The position numbers and the translations under genes are program-made. A stretch of DNA of 51,063 nt, taken from the NCBI RefSeq assembly GCF_004762095.1, contig NZ_SIJH01000019.1:1-51063 (forward strand). The letters run 5' to 3'. Origin of the DNA: Tabrizicola caldifontis (GTDB taxonomy: Bacteria; Pseudomonadota; Alphaproteobacteria; Rhodobacterales; Rhodobacteraceae). Shown piece by piece: positions 23,302 through 32,589 of this stretch; the first letter of the stretch is position 1; every line of letters begins with the position of its first letter. A model generated the notes under the pieces. That model did not search any database, was not told the DNA's origin, and worked only from the letters and a program-made list of their open reading frames with translations.

Positions 23302-25485
23302 TCAGCGACCGCCACGGCTGCGCTTTCCGCCGCGCTGGCCTGCCCGTCCGGCGGTGGACCGACCACTGCGCTTCACGGCCTCTTCCACCGCCTCCTCGAT
23401 CACCTCCTGCCGGGCAAAGGGATCGTCGGCGATGGCCAGTTCCACCGCTTCCAGCCGCTTGATCTCGTCGCGCAGCCGCGCGGCCTCCTCGAACTCCAGG
23501 TTCTCGGCCGCCTTGCGCATCTGGGTGCGCAGCGCGTCGAGGTGGGCTGCCAGGTTCTGGCCGACCATCGGCTTTTCCACCTTTGTCGTGATCCGGGTCT
23601 GGTCCGTGTCGCCCTGCCAGAGGCCCGCCAGCACGTCCTCGACGTTCTTTTTCACCGTCTCGGGCGTGATCCCGTGCGCCAGGTTGTAGGCCATCTGCTT
23701 TTCGCGGCGCCGGTTGGTTTCAGCCAGTGCCCGTTCCATGCTGCCGGTGATTCGGTCGGCATACATGATGACCCGGCCTTCCGCGTTCCGTGCGGCGCGG
23801 CCGATGGTCTGGATGAGGCTCGTCTCGGACCGCAGGAAGCCTTCCTTGTCCGCATCCAGGATCGCCACGAGGCCGCATTCCGGGATGTCCAGCCCCTCGC
23901 GCAGCAGGTTGATACCCACCAGAACGTCAAAGGCCCCCAGCCTCAGGTCGCGCAGGATCTCGATGCGTTCGATCGTGTCGATGTCGGAATGCATGTAGCG
24001 CACCCGTATGCCCTGTTCGTGCAGGTAATCCGTCAGGTCCTCGGCCATGCGCTTGGTCAGCACCGTGACAAGGGTCCGCAGGCCGCGGGCCGAGACCTTG
24101 CGGATCTCGTCCAGAAGATCGTCCACCTGCATCTCGACGGGGCGGATTTCGACCACGGGGTCCAGAAGGCCCGTGGGGCGGATCACCTGTTCGGTGAAGA
24201 CACCGCCGGTCTGTTCCAGCTCCCAGGCGGCGGGGGTGGCCGAGACGAAGATCGACTGCGGGCGCATCGCGTCCCATTCCTCGAACTTCAGCGGGCGGTT
24301 GTCCATGCAGGAAGGCAGCCGGAAGCCGTGTTCGGCCAGCGTGAACTTGCGCCGGAAGTCGCCGCGATACATGCCGCCGATCTGCGGCACGCTGACGTGG
24401 CTTTCGTCGGCAAAGACGATGGCGTTGTCGGGGATGAATTCGAACAGGGTCGGCGGCGGCTCGCCCGGCGCGCGCCCGGTGAGGTAGCGGGAATAGTTCT
24501 CGATCCCCGCGCAGGACCCTGTCGCCTCCAGCATCTCGAGGTCGAAGTTGGTGCGCTGTTCCAGCCGTTGCGCTTCCAGCAGCTTGCCCTCGGACTGCAA
24601 CTGCTTGAGCCGGTGGAACAACTCCTCCCTGATCCCCTTGATCGCCTGTTGCAACGTCGGGCGCGGGGTGACGTAGTGGCTGTTGGCGTAGATGCGGATC
24701 TGCTTGAAGCTGTCGGTCCTGGCACCGGTGAGCGGGTCGAATTCGGTGATCGCCTCCAGCTCTTCGCCAAAGAAGCTGAACCGCCAGGCGCGGTCCTCGA
24801 GGTGGGCCGGCCAGACCTCCAGGCTGTCGCCCCGCACCCGGAAGGCGCCGCGCTGGAAGGCGCCGTCCAGCCGGCGATACTGCTGCGCCACCAGATCGGC
24901 CATCACCTTGCGCTGGTCATAAAGCTGGCCGACGATCAGATCCTGCGTCATCGCCGAATAGGTCTCGACCGAGCCGATGCCGTAGATGCAGCTGACCGAG
25001 GCGACGATGATCACGTCGTCGCGCTCCAGAAGCGCCCGGGTCGCCGAATGGCGCATCCGGTCGATCTGTTCGTTGATCTGGCTTTCCTTCTCGATATAGG
25101 TGTCGGTCCGCGGCACATAGGCCTCGGGCTGGTAGTAGTCGTAGTAGGAAACGAAGTATTCCACCGCGTTGTCGGGGAAGAAGCCCTTGAATTCCCCGTA
25201 TAATTGCGCGGCAAGCGTCTTGTTGGGCGCCAGGATGATCGCCGGGCGCTGGGTGGCCTCGATCACCTTGGCCATGGTAAAGGTCTTGCCGGTGCCGGTC
25301 GCACCCAGAAGCACCTGGTTGCGTTCGCCCGACAGGATGCCCTTGGTCAACTCGGCAATCGCGGTCGGCTGGTCACCCGCCGGCTGGAAGGGCGTCTGCA
25401 TGACGAAACGGCGGCCGCCCTCCAGCTTGGGCTTCGTCAGGACATCCGGGCGCTCGGTGATCGCGTTGGAATTGTTGTGCGGCAT
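23302..25485 (-). CDS. uvrB: Excinuclease ABC subunit UvrB
   Basis: The 727-residue nucleotide-excision-repair helicase-like subunit has Walker [11 protein letters not shown], the damage-probing beta-hairpin [38 protein letters not shown] and the helicase motif [18 protein letters not shown]-terminal UVR domain ([15 protein letters not shown]) binds UvrC. The start at 25485 follows from family alignment at [15 protein letters not shown], with a 28-residue extension before it. The extreme C-terminus is a 20-residue Arg/Gly-rich basic tail ([15 protein letters not shown]). It is convergent with mgtA and divergent from the methyltransferase. Confidence 0.96.
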   Translation of the reverse strand: MPHNNSNAITERPDVLTKPKLEGGRRFVMQTPFQPAGDQPTAIAELTKGILSGERNQVLLGATGTGKTFTMAKVIEATQRPAIILAPNKTLAAQLYGEFKGFFPDNAVEYFVSYYDYYQPEAYVPRTDTYIEKESQINEQIDRMRHSATRALLERDDVIIVASVSCIYGIGSVETYSAMTQDLIVGQLYDQRKVMADLVAQQYRRLDGAFQRGAFRVRGDSLEVWPAHLEDRAWRFSFFGEELEAITEFDPLTGARTDSFKQIRIYANSHYVTPRPTLQQAIKGIREELFHRLKQLQSEGKLLEAQRLEQRTNFDLEMLEATGSCAGIENYSRYLTGRAPGEPPPTLFEFIPDNAIVFADESHVSVPQIGGMYRGDFRRKFTLAEHGFRLPSCMDNRPLKFEEWDAMRPQSIFVSATPAAWELEQTGGVFTEQVIRPTGLLDPVVEIRPVEMQVDDLLDEIRKVSARGLRTLVTVLTKRMAEDLTDYLHEQGIRVRYMHSDIDTIERIEILRDLRLGAFDVLVGINLLREGLDIPECGLVAILDADKEGFLRSETSLIQTIGRAARNAEGRVIMYADRITGSMERALAETNRRREKQMAYNLAHGITPETVKKNVEDVLAGLWQGDTDQTRITTKVEKPMVGQNLAAHLDALRTQMRKAAENLEFEEAARLRDEIKRLEAVELAIADDPFARQEVIEEAVEEAVKRSGRSTAGRAGQRGGKRSRGGR

Positions 25486-25620
25486 GCTGCGAGCCTTTCC
25501 GGGGGAAGTCACGGGACGCAACAGATTTGATCCGTTCTTGTTCCCGGACAAGCGCCAATCCGAAGGCCAAGGTTGCCCAGGGAAGGTCAAGCCGCTAAGG
25601 CAGACCGGAAGAGGTGCTTG

Positions 25621-26478
25621 ATGGCAGAAAAGATCGACTCGCGCGCGGTGGGGCTTGATGTGGGGCTGGCCTTCATCCGCTGGCTGACCGGGGCCGAAAA
25701 CCTGCACTACGGGTTTTGGACGGGCCTTGACGTCACCGCCGGCAACCTGAAGGCCGCGCAGGAGGCCTATACGGCCAAGCTGTTCGGTTATCTTCCCGAA
25801 GGTCGCTTGCGCATTCTGGATATCGGCGGCGGCGCGGGCGAAACGGCACGAAAGCTGATTGATCTGGGACATGAGGTGCAGATCGTCGTGCCCTCTGCCT
25901 TTCTAGCCCAGCGCTGCCGCAAGAACGCGCCGGGTGCTGTGGTGCATGAATGCACATTTGAAGACTTCACAGGCACGGGACCGTTCGACCTGTGCCTGTT
26001 TTCCGAAAGCTTTCAGTACATTCCGCTGGCCGAAAGTCTGCCGAAGTGCGCCGCCCTGCTGGCACCGGGCGGGCAGGTGCTTGTCGCCGACTGTTTCCGC
26101 ACCGAGGCCTACAAGGGCCGGCAGGCGCATGGCCCGCAGCCGGGCGGTGGCCATCCTCTGGCTGCCTTTCGTGAGGCGCTGAACCGTTCTGCCTTCCGTG
26201 TGGCGGCCGAGGAGGACATCACCGACGCTGTCGCCCCTTCGATCGACCTGGAACAGCAGTTGTTCAACGTGATCGGGCACGCCGTGACCAGGGTCTCGGA
26301 CGAGATCCGCGCGAAGAAGCCTGCCGCGCACTGGACACTGGGCCGCTTCATCGGCCTGTTCCTGTCGAAGAAGCGCCGGGCGAACCTGATGCGACGCCTG
26401 ACCGGAACCGACCGCAACGCCCAGGCATTCAGACGGTTCAATCGCTATCTGATCCTGCGGCTGGAGCAGACGGCATAG
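25621..26478 (+). CDS. Class I SAM-dependent methyltransferase
   Basis: The 285-residue protein has the SAM-binding motif I as [20 protein letters not shown] near residue 60, an acidic motif around [17 protein letters not shown] and motif III near [17 protein letters not shown] at 25621 has GGAAGAGG upstream. A C-terminal extension of about 90 residues ([15 protein letters not shown] then [20 protein letters not shown]) is helical and basic. The substrate is unknown. The gene stands alone, divergent from uvrB, with 136 bases between them. Confidence 0.78.
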   Translation: MAEKIDSRAVGLDVGLAFIRWLTGAENLHYGFWTGLDVTAGNLKAAQEAYTAKLFGYLPEGRLRILDIGGGAGETARKLIDLGHEVQIVVPSAFLAQRCRKNAPGAVVHECTFEDFTGTGPFDLCLFSESFQYIPLAESLPKCAALLAPGGQVLVADCFRTEAYKGRQAHGPQPGGGHPLAAFREALNRSAFRVAAEEDITDAVAPSIDLEQQLFNVIGHAVTRVSDEIRAKKPAAHWTLGRFIGLFLSKKRRANLMRRLTGTDRNAQAFRRFNRYLILRLEQTA

Positions 26479-26648
26479 GCTGCAGATCAACTTTTGGTTA
26501 TTTTCTGCCCCGCGCGACATCCCACGGTTGCAACATCGCCCGGGGTCGGGCAACCTGACACGGCAAGCAGCAACTGAAGCTGCCGGTTGGCCCCTTTCCA
26601 CACACCACCCACACTCCCCGGGGCCGACCGGCAGCCCTTTGCGGACCC

Positions 26649-26677
26649 TTGCGCTTTCCGCGAAGCTTGGGAATAAC
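26649..26677 (+). promoter_or_regulatory. Candidate promoter of the complex I subunit gene
   Basis: TTGCGC (26649-26654) and AATAAC (26672-26677) are separated by 17 bases and end 26 bases before the ATG at 26704. A GGAGGA ribosome site lies at 26691-26696. The spacing is right for a sigma-70-type promoter; the -10 match is only fair. Confidence 0.4.
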
Positions 26678-26703
26678 GGGGGCCATCTGCCGGAGGACCG
26701 AAA

Positions 26704-27015
26704 ATGCGTGCCCGCATCTACCAGCCCGCCAAGACCGCGATGCAGTCGGGGACCGCCAAGACCCATCAATGGGTACTGGAATTCGCGCCCGCCACGGCGC
26801 GCGAGGTCGATCCTCTGATGGGCTGGACCTCGTCAGGCGACACTCAGACCCAGGTGCGGCTGCGTTTCGACACCCGCGAGGCGGCCCTGTCCTATGCAGC
26901 CGAACACGGAATCGAAGCCGACGTGGTGGACCCCAAGCCGCGCAAGCCTGTGATCCGTCCGCGCGGCTATGGTGAAAACTTCGCCACCGACCGCCGGGGT
27001 GCCTGGACGCATTGA
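26704..27015 (+). CDS. ETC complex I subunit (NDUFS4-like accessory protein)
   Basis: The 103-residue protein matches the bacterial counterpart of the mitochondrial 18-kDa NDUFS4 subunit, found in alphaproteobacteria. It starts [20 protein letters not shown] and has [20 protein letters not shown], then the characteristic [17 protein letters not shown] and a C-terminal [19 protein letters not shown]. It would sit peripherally on NADH:quinone oxidoreductase. It is remote from nuo genes, as usual. GGAGGA precedes the ATG. The next gene starts immediately after its stop codon. Confidence 0.9.
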   Translation: MRARIYQPAKTAMQSGTAKTHQWVLEFAPATAREVDPLMGWTSSGDTQTQVRLRFDTREAALSYAAEHGIEADVVDPKPRKPVIRPRGYGENFATDRRGAWTH

Positions 27016-27480
27016 ATGCCCGCCATTATCGCCGAGGAACACCCGCTGACCCCCGACCTCGCGCTGCTTTTCGAGCGGCATACGGCGGACATGCATGCAG
27101 ATACGCCGCCTGAATCGATCCACATGATGGACAAGGGCGCACTTGCCGCACCGGGGATCCGGTTCTTCGTGCTGCGCGAGGATGGCGTTCCGCTGGCCAT
27201 GGGAGCCTTCAAGCGGATTGACGCGACGCACGCAGAGATCAAATCGATGCATGTGCTGGCCGAAGCCCGGGGCCGCGGCTTGTCGAAGGCGATGCTCGAC
27301 CATCTGATCGCCGAGGCCAGGAAAGACGGTTTCACCCGTCTTAGCCTTGAAACCGGAGTGCAGCCGACCTTCGTGGCTGCCCGCGCGCTTTATGCCTGGG
27401 CGGGGTTCATCGAATGCCCGCCCTTCGAGGGCTATTGGGACGATCCGAATTCGATATTCATGACGAAGGTGCTTGCCTGA
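27016..27480 (+). CDS. GNAT family N-acetyltransferase
   Basis: The 154-residue protein is a single GNAT domain: RFFVLREDGVPLAMGAFKRI, IKSMHVLAEARGRGLSKAML with the acetyl-CoA loop, LSLETGVQPTFVAARALYAW and FIECPPFEGYWDDPNSIFM. The C-terminal part resembles the YjgM/PhnO-like group, but the substrate is not predictable. Its ATG directly follows the stop of the complex I subunit gene, indicating co-transcription. Confidence 0.85.
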   Translation: MPAIIAEEHPLTPDLALLFERHTADMHADTPPESIHMMDKGALAAPGIRFFVLREDGVPLAMGAFKRIDATHAEIKSMHVLAEARGRGLSKAMLDHLIAEARKDGFTRLSLETGVQPTFVAARALYAWAGFIECPPFEGYWDDPNSIFMTKVLA

Positions 27481-27511
27481 TCCCTTGCCATGCCGCAAAA
27501 GGGCGCGGCGC

Positions 27512-27588
27512 GGGCTCATAGCTCAACTGGATAGAGCAAGGACCTTCTAAGTCCGAGGTTGAGGGTTCGAGTCCTTCTGGGCCCGCCA
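27512..27588 (+). tRNA. tRNA-Arg (anticodon TCT)
   Basis: The 77-base cloverleaf begins GGGCTCATAGCTC and ends with an encoded CCA. The acceptor stem GGGCTCA pairs with TGGGCCC, the D arm is GCTC/GAGC, and the anticodon loop CTTCTAA gives TCT. The T arm is GAGGG-TTCGAGT-CCTTC. The outermost anticodon-stem pair (27-43) is an A-G mismatch. It reads AGA arginine codons, which are rare in this high-GC DNA. No duplicated 3' end marking an integrated element is visible nearby. Confidence 0.95.
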
Positions 27589-27656
27589 CTTTCCCGCAGG
27601 CCGCCGCCGTCGAGGGCATCAAGCCCCCTCCGCCGGCAGTGCCATAAGATGGATGG

Positions 27657-28895
27657 TCAGGTCGGCGATGAAGGCGCCCCGCCCTCGAAGCGGTTGCCGT
27701 GGCGATAGTCGCAGGGCGCTTCCTGCATCTGCAGATGCAGGCCCGTGCCGGTGAAGGGATGGGCGCGGGCCACCTCCTCGTCGAACTCGATCCCCAGCCC
27801 CGGGGCCTCGGGCGGCAGGATGTAGCCGTCCTCCCAGCGGATCGAGTTGCGGATCAGCTTCTGGTGGAAGGTGCCGCCGGTTTCGATCGTCTCGGCGATG
27901 AGAAGGTTCGGTATCGAGGCCGACAGGTGGATGTTGGCCGCCCATTCGACAGGGCCGGCGTAAAGGTGCGGTGCCATCTGGGCGTTGAAGACCTCGGCCA
28001 TGGCGGCGATCTTCTTCGCCTCCCAGATCCCGCCGACCCGGCCCAGCGCCGGTTGCAGGATCTTGACGCCACCGGCGCGCAGGAGGGTGCCGAATTCCGC
28101 CTTGGTGGTCAGCCGTTCGCCGGTGGCCAGCGGCACGCGGACCGATTTCGCCACCTCGGCGAATTCCAGCAGGTTGTCGGGCGGGATCGGCTCTTCGTAC
28201 CAGAGCGGGTTGTAGGGTTCCAGCTCCCGCCCCAGCCGGATCGCACCGGGCGTGGAGAACTGGCCATGCGTCCCGAACAGAAGGTCCACCCGGTCGCCCA
28301 CCGCCGCGCGGATCGCCTTGCAGAAGGCGACCGACCGGGTGATGTCCGACATCGCCGGTTCGTGCCCGCCGCGGATCGTGTAGGGCCCGGCCGGGTCGAA
28401 CTTCACCGCGGTGAAGCCCGCGTTCATGAACCGCACCGCGGCCTCGGCGGCGGCGTCGGGATCGACCCAGAATTCAGCCGATTCCTTCCCGGGCTCGGGG
28501 TAAAGGTAGGTATAGCTGCGGATCCGGTCGTTCATCCGCCCGCCTAGCAGTGCCCAGACCGGGCGATTGCGCGCCTTGCCCAGGATGTCCCAGCAGGCGA
28601 TCTCCAACCCCGCGAAGGCGCCCATCACCGTTGGGTCGGGGCGCTGGGTGAAGCCCGCCGAATAGGCGCGGCGGAACATCAGTTCGATGTTTTCCGGGTT
28701 CTCGCCCTGCATGTGGCGTTCGAACACGTCCTCGATCACGGCGCGCATCGCCTTCGGTCCGACGGTCGAGGCGTAGCATTCGCCATAGCCAACGATGCCG
28801 CTGTCGGTGATCAGCTTCGGGAAGATCCAATAGCGCCCGCCCCAGCCGGGAAAGGGCGGGGCAACTACGAAGATTTCAAGATCCCTCAGTCTCAT
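27657..28895 (-). CDS. Mandelate racemase/enolase superfamily sugar-acid dehydratase-like protein
   Basis: The 412-residue protein has an N-terminal capping domain and an enolase-type barrel. Landmarks are GLEIACWDILGKARNRPVWA, FTAVKFDPAG (residues about 165-175), YNPLWYEEPIPPDNLLEF and LATGERLTTKAEFGTLLRAG, with two acidic metal ligands in EEP and GER. The strand that usually ends in D-x-H-G reads LLFGTHGQFS here, so the first acidic ligand is replaced or shifted. This may mark a GTHGQ subgroup. The start at 28895 (MRLRDLEIFVVAPPF) follows AGGGG. Best guess is an acid-sugar dehydratase or cycloisomerase. Confidence 0.8.
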   Translation of the reverse strand: MRLRDLEIFVVAPPFPGWGGRYWIFPKLITDSGIVGYGECYASTVGPKAMRAVIEDVFERHMQGENPENIELMFRRAYSAGFTQRPDPTVMGAFAGLEIACWDILGKARNRPVWALLGGRMNDRIRSYTYLYPEPGKESAEFWVDPDAAAEAAVRFMNAGFTAVKFDPAGPYTIRGGHEPAMSDITRSVAFCKAIRAAVGDRVDLLFGTHGQFSTPGAIRLGRELEPYNPLWYEEPIPPDNLLEFAEVAKSVRVPLATGERLTTKAEFGTLLRAGGVKILQPALGRVGGIWEAKKIAAMAEVFNAQMAPHLYAGPVEWAANIHLSASIPNLLIAETIETGGTFHQKLIRNSIRWEDGYILPPEAPGLGIEFDEEVARAHPFTGTGLHLQMQEAPCDYRHGNRFEGGAPSSPT

Positions 28896-29061
28896 GCGCA
28901 CACCCCTGCCTGACCCGCATTGCCCCGGGACATGACACATACCGCCCGTGGCCCCCGGCTTGCTGTCCGGAAGGCTAGGGAAGGACGATCCACCCCGCCG
29001 TTCTGAAAGCGACAGAAATGCGTCGCCAGCGATTGGGCCCGAGAGGATCGACCGTGCGTGA

Positions 29062-29086
29062 CCCTTGCGGTTTGCGCCCGCAAGGG
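29062..29086. terminator. Perfect 9-bp stem-loop downstream of the hydrolase operon
   Basis: CCCTTGCGG (29062-29070) and CCGCAAGGG (29078-29086) form a perfect stem with a seven-base loop. It lies 16 bases past the stop of the last hydrolase gene (29102, minus strand). There is no T-tract, so it is probably a transcript-stabilising or weak terminator structure. Confidence 0.5.
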
Positions 29087-29101
29087 CTGAGGCCTGTCAT
29101 G

Positions 29102-29812
29102 TCAGCCAACCGGATCCGTGATGGAGCCTGCGATTTCCGCCAGCAATGCGGCCAGCCGTCCCGGCATCGACAGAAATGGCGAATGCCCCGACTGCAGCCT
29201 GTGGATGCAGCCTGCCGGCAGGATTGCAGCCATGCGCGCCTGATATTCAGGCGGTATGGTCTGATCACTTTCGCAAATGATGTAATGCCTTGGCATCAGC
29301 TGCGTCGACCGTGGCCAGAGCGGCGTCTGCTGCGGCAGCACGGGCTGCGGGCAGAGGCGGGCAACGGCATCGGCCGCGACATCGTCGCTGCAGTCCTGGT
29401 AGAAAGCCGCCGGGGCAAGGCCCGGATCGATGGTGAAGCTCTGCCTGTCCTCGGCCATCCGTATGGCCGGCAGCAGGGGCTGCGAGGGGCCGGCGCGCCG
29501 CATGTCGGCAAGGGTCTGGCCCGCAAATGGAAGATAGGCGCACAGGTAGACCAGGCCTGCAAAGCGCGAGGGATCGGTCTCGGCCGCCGCGGTGATGGCG
29601 TAGCCTCCGGCCGAGTGGCCGACCAGAACCGTGCCGGGTGTAGCGGCGGCAAGGATGGCTTGCGCATAGGCATCAAGCGTCGTGGGGCTGCCGTCCCGGC
29701 CGGGCAGGTCGATGGCGCGGGCCCCGACGCCAAGTCTGGCAAGTTCGGGCAGCAGCCTGTCGAAGCACCAGGCTCCATGGCAGGTGCCGTGAACCAGAAG
29801 CAGGTCAGACAT
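29102..29812 (-). CDS. Alpha/beta hydrolase (plant esterase/EstC-like)
   Basis: The 236-residue protein begins SDLLLVHGTCHGAWCFDRLL, the oxyanion HG motif with the HGAWCF pattern of methylesterase or hydroxynitrile-lyase-like hydrolases. The nucleophile elbow is VLVGHSAGGYAI, and the catalytic histidine is in LQSGHSPFLSMPG. It overlaps the preceding hydrolase gene by eight bases and is the last gene of a four-gene operon. It would cleave an ester or thioester of a small acid; the substrate is unknown. Confidence 0.85.
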   Translation of the reverse strand: MSDLLLVHGTCHGAWCFDRLLPELARLGVGARAIDLPGRDGSPTTLDAYAQAILAAATPGTVLVGHSAGGYAITAAAETDPSRFAGLVYLCAYLPFAGQTLADMRRAGPSQPLLPAIRMAEDRQSFTIDPGLAPAAFYQDCSDDVAADAVARLCPQPVLPQQTPLWPRSTQLMPRHYIICESDQTIPPEYQARMAAILPAGCIHRLQSGHSPFLSMPGRLAALLAEIAGSITDPVG

Positions 29813-30578
29813 GTCCGATCCGGGTCAGAAAGCCGAGCAGCACCTGGGCAAAGGGGTCAGGCTGGCTGAGCATCGACAGGTGGCTGCCCCCGCGCAACAG
29901 TTGAAAGGAAGAACCTGCGATAAGCTCGGCAAGTTCGCGCTGCATGTCGGGCGGTGTCTTGCGGTCGTCACCGCCGGCAAGCACCAGCGTTGGCAGGGTC
30001 AGCGTGGCAGTCGTCTGGTATAGATCGGCCGTCGCCACGGCTGCGGCGAGGCCCTGCCAGCCCTCTGGTCGCGTGTCGGAAAGCATCGCGCGCGCGGGCT
30101 CGACCACCGGAGAGGTGCGCCAGCGCGGCCCCAGCAGGGCTGCACATTCGGCATCAAGGTCAGGGCCGACCGAGCGCAAGCGGGCGATCCGGGCCTGCCA
30201 GGTTGCGGGCGTGGCAAAACGGGTGGCTGACCCTGTCAGCACCAGGGCACGCACAAGGTCGAGGCGCTTCACGGCCAGACCCTGGGCCAGTAGCCCCCCC
30301 TCCCCCGCACCCAGCACGACCGCATCCCTGATGGCAAAGTGGTCCATCAGCCGTTCGACATCGCGGATCAGCATGCCTAGGGTGTACGGCGGCGCGGGGC
30401 TGTCCGACAGACCGTGACCGCGCAGGTCCAGCCATAATGTACGTGTCGGCAGATGCGGCAGCAGCCCGTCCCAGAGCCGCCGATCCAGGCCGAGGCCGTG
30501 GATAAGCACAAGCGGCGGGGCGTTTTCTGGCCCGGTCAGTTCGGCATTCAGCCGCAGATCGTTCAGCCAGACCAGCAT
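29805..30578 (-). CDS. Alpha/beta hydrolase-fold protein lacking the nucleophile serine
   Basis: The 257-residue protein aligns with the enol-lactonase/haloperoxidase type. It has LVLIHGLGLDRRLWDGLLPH near residue 27, LDLRGHGLSDSP near residue 51, a late acidic site in LAGGDDRKTPP and a histidine in LRGGSHLSMLSQPDPF. The nucleophile elbow reads AVVLGAGEGGLLAQG, where G-x-S-x-G would be expected, so the serine position is glycine. The protein may therefore be a non-hydrolytic member. Its ATG overlaps the dehydratase stop as TGATG, and it sits between two other operon genes. Confidence 0.82.
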   Translation of the reverse strand: MLVWLNDLRLNAELTGPENAPPLVLIHGLGLDRRLWDGLLPHLPTRTLWLDLRGHGLSDSPAPPYTLGMLIRDVERLMDHFAIRDAVVLGAGEGGLLAQGLAVKRLDLVRALVLTGSATRFATPATWQARIARLRSVGPDLDAECAALLGPRWRTSPVVEPARAMLSDTRPEGWQGLAAAVATADLYQTTATLTLPTLVLAGGDDRKTPPDMQRELAELIAGSSFQLLRGGSHLSMLSQPDPFAQVLLGFLTRIGHV

Positions 30579-31546
30579 CAGGCGAACCGCTTCAGCGCCA
30601 TGGCAAAGACGGCAGGATCGACATTTCCGCCAGTGGCGACCGCGATCACCGTCTCTGACAGGTCTGGCTGGAAAAGGGCCGCAGCCAGAGCGACGGCGCC
30701 ACCGGGCTCCAGGACGATGTGCAGATGGGCAAAGGCCAGCGCCATCGCTTGCAGCGCCTGCTCGTCGCTGACGACCAGACCGGGGCCGGCCAGGCGGGAA
30801 AGGATCGGCAGGGTCAGCGCGCCGGGCGCAGGTGTGAGGATCGCATCGCAGAGCGATCCGCCCGCGGTCGGGTTCCGCTGACGCCGGCCGGTGGACAGCG
30901 ACCGCGCCATGTCATCGAAGCCGTCGGGTTCCACGGTCCGCACCCGCAGCTCAGGCGCCCGAGCTTCAAACGCCAGTGCAATGCCGGACGCAAGGCCCCC
31001 GCCCCCGCAACAGACCAGCACATCGGCCCCGGCAAGACCGGCCTCGGCCGCCTGCTCGGCGATTTCCAGCCCAACAGTGCCCTGCCCGGCAATCACCTGC
31101 GGGTCATCAAACGGCTTGATCAGGGCAAGACCACGCTCGGCTGCAATGGCGGCACCCAGCGCGTCGCGATCTTCGCGGGCGCGGTCGTAGAGCACGACCT
31201 CCGCGCCATAAGCGCGGGTGTTGCCGATCTTCACGGCAGGGGCGTCTGCAGGCATCAGGATCACGCAGGGGCTGCACAGACATGCCGCCGCGCGCGCAAC
31301 CCCCTGGGCGTGGTTTCCCGAGGAATCGGCGATCACCCCGCGTGCCCGCGCCCTGCTGTCCAGCGCGGACAGGGCGGCCCAGCCGCCCCTTGCCTTGAAA
31401 CTACCGGTCACCTGCAGGCACTCGGCCTTCACAAACACCTTGCGACCGGCAATCCGGTCAAGCAGCGGGGCGTGCAGAAGCGGTGTGCGCCGGATGTGGC
31501 CGGCAAGGCGTTCAGCCGCGGCGTCGATCAGCGCGATGTCGGTCAT
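30578..31546 (-). CDS. Threonine/serine dehydratase family PLP enzyme
   Basis: The 322-residue fold-type II PLP enzyme has the Schiff-base lysine in VTGSFKARGGWAAL (near residue 52), the substrate loop ADSSGNHAQGVARAA and the phosphate-binding glycine loop VCCGGGGLASGIALAF near residue 180. There is no regulatory ACT domain, so it resembles catabolic or serine-racemase-like enzymes. The start at 31546 overlaps the upstream hydrolase stop as ATGA; a longer frame to 31870 is not family-like. It may deaminate a hydroxy-amino acid released by the neighbouring hydrolases. Confidence 0.87.
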   Translation of the reverse strand: MTDIALIDAAAERLAGHIRRTPLLHAPLLDRIAGRKVFVKAECLQVTGSFKARGGWAALSALDSRARARGVIADSSGNHAQGVARAAACLCSPCVILMPADAPAVKIGNTRAYGAEVVLYDRAREDRDALGAAIAAERGLALIKPFDDPQVIAGQGTVGLEIAEQAAEAGLAGADVLVCCGGGGLASGIALAFEARAPELRVRTVEPDGFDDMARSLSTGRRQRNPTAGGSLCDAILTPAPGALTLPILSRLAGPGLVVSDEQALQAMALAFAHLHIVLEPGGAVALAAALFQPDLSETVIAVATGGNVDPAVFAMALKRFA

Positions 31547-32373
31547 TGCAGGCTTGCCACGAACGACCGGATAAGGGCTACCGCCTCCGGTTCGTCGAGG
31601 AAGGGAATATGCGCGCGGCCCGGCACCTCGGCAAACATCATGTCGGGGCGGCGGGCGCGCATCTTGCGGACCGTCGCGGCGGTGAGAAGGTCGGAATTCG
31701 CGCCGCGGATCAGCGCAAGCGGCAACCCTGCAAGCGCATCGAAAAGGGGCCACAGGTCGGCGGGCGGACCGTCGAAGGCGGCAAGGAACGCGTCGCGCAG
31801 CGCAGGATCGTAGGTGATGCGCAGGCCTTCCGGCGTTTCGATGGCATGCTTGCGCGCCTCGGCCAGCCATCTGGTCATCGGCACCCCGTCGAAGCCCGGG
31901 GTCTGGGCCAGACGCTCGGCAAGGCCCTGAAAGGTCTTGCCGGCAGGATTGCGACCGACGTAGTCAAATATCCGCAGCAGCCCTTCGCGGGCGATCTCGG
32001 GTCCGACATCGTTGAGGCAAAGTCCCAGAACCCGATCGGATGCCACCGCGCCTAGCAGCATTCCGATCAACCCGCCGCGCGAGGTTCCCAGGATCGCCGC
32101 CCTTGCCACGCCCAGGTGGTCAAGCAGCGCCTGCACGTCCTTCGCCTCCTGCTCGACAGAATAGGTCGCGGCACCGGTCCAGTCGCTGGCACCCCTGCCC
32201 CGGTAGTCCATCCGGATAAGCCGCAGGGGCGGCAGGTGCGGGATCAGGTAGTCGAAATCGGCCATCGACCGGGTAAGGCCCGGCAGGCACAGCAGCGGCA
32301 GGCCCTCGCCTTCATCCCGGAAGGCAAGGCGCGCCCCGTCTGCAGCTTGGAAGTGCTGGATTGCGTCGGTCAT
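31543..32373 (-). CDS. Alpha/beta hydrolase
   Basis: The 276-residue hydrolase has LPLLCLPGLTRSMADFDYLI, RLIRMDYRGRGASDW and an intact nucleophile elbow AILGTSRGGLIGMLL (serine in GTSRGG). The acid and histidine sites lie in the C-terminal ALIRGANSDLLTAATV and VPGRAHIPFLDEPEAV. I chose ATG 32373 (MTDAIQHFQAADGARLAFRD); upstream residues to 32430 are not conserved-looking. It is the first gene of the operon leading to the dehydratase and two more hydrolase-fold proteins. Confidence 0.85.
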   Translation of the reverse strand: MTDAIQHFQAADGARLAFRDEGEGLPLLCLPGLTRSMADFDYLIPHLPPLRLIRMDYRGRGASDWTGAATYSVEQEAKDVQALLDHLGVARAAILGTSRGGLIGMLLGAVASDRVLGLCLNDVGPEIAREGLLRIFDYVGRNPAGKTFQGLAERLAQTPGFDGVPMTRWLAEARKHAIETPEGLRITYDPALRDAFLAAFDGPPADLWPLFDALAGLPLALIRGANSDLLTAATVRKMRARRPDMMFAEVPGRAHIPFLDEPEAVALIRSFVASLQ

Positions 32374-32589
32374 CGGGCGAAACTGGCACAGACGGCGCAC
32401 GGGGGAAAGGGGCAGCGCGGCCATGGCCAAGACCGCCCAACGCCCACCGCTGGACCCGCAGGCTCACCAGGGCTCGGCAGCCAGGGGGTGAACTTTCACG
32501 AGGATGGTCACCCCCAACGGCATCTGGCTGCGATCACCAGACTTCAGCTTTGGGCGAGCAAGGCTGAAAACCCTGCTCGGAACCCAAGG

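Noticed and set aside
26833-27519. 228-codon minus-strand frame over the complex I subunit and GNAT genes
   Set aside because: Antisense to two well-supported genes, with His/Arg-rich shadow composition.
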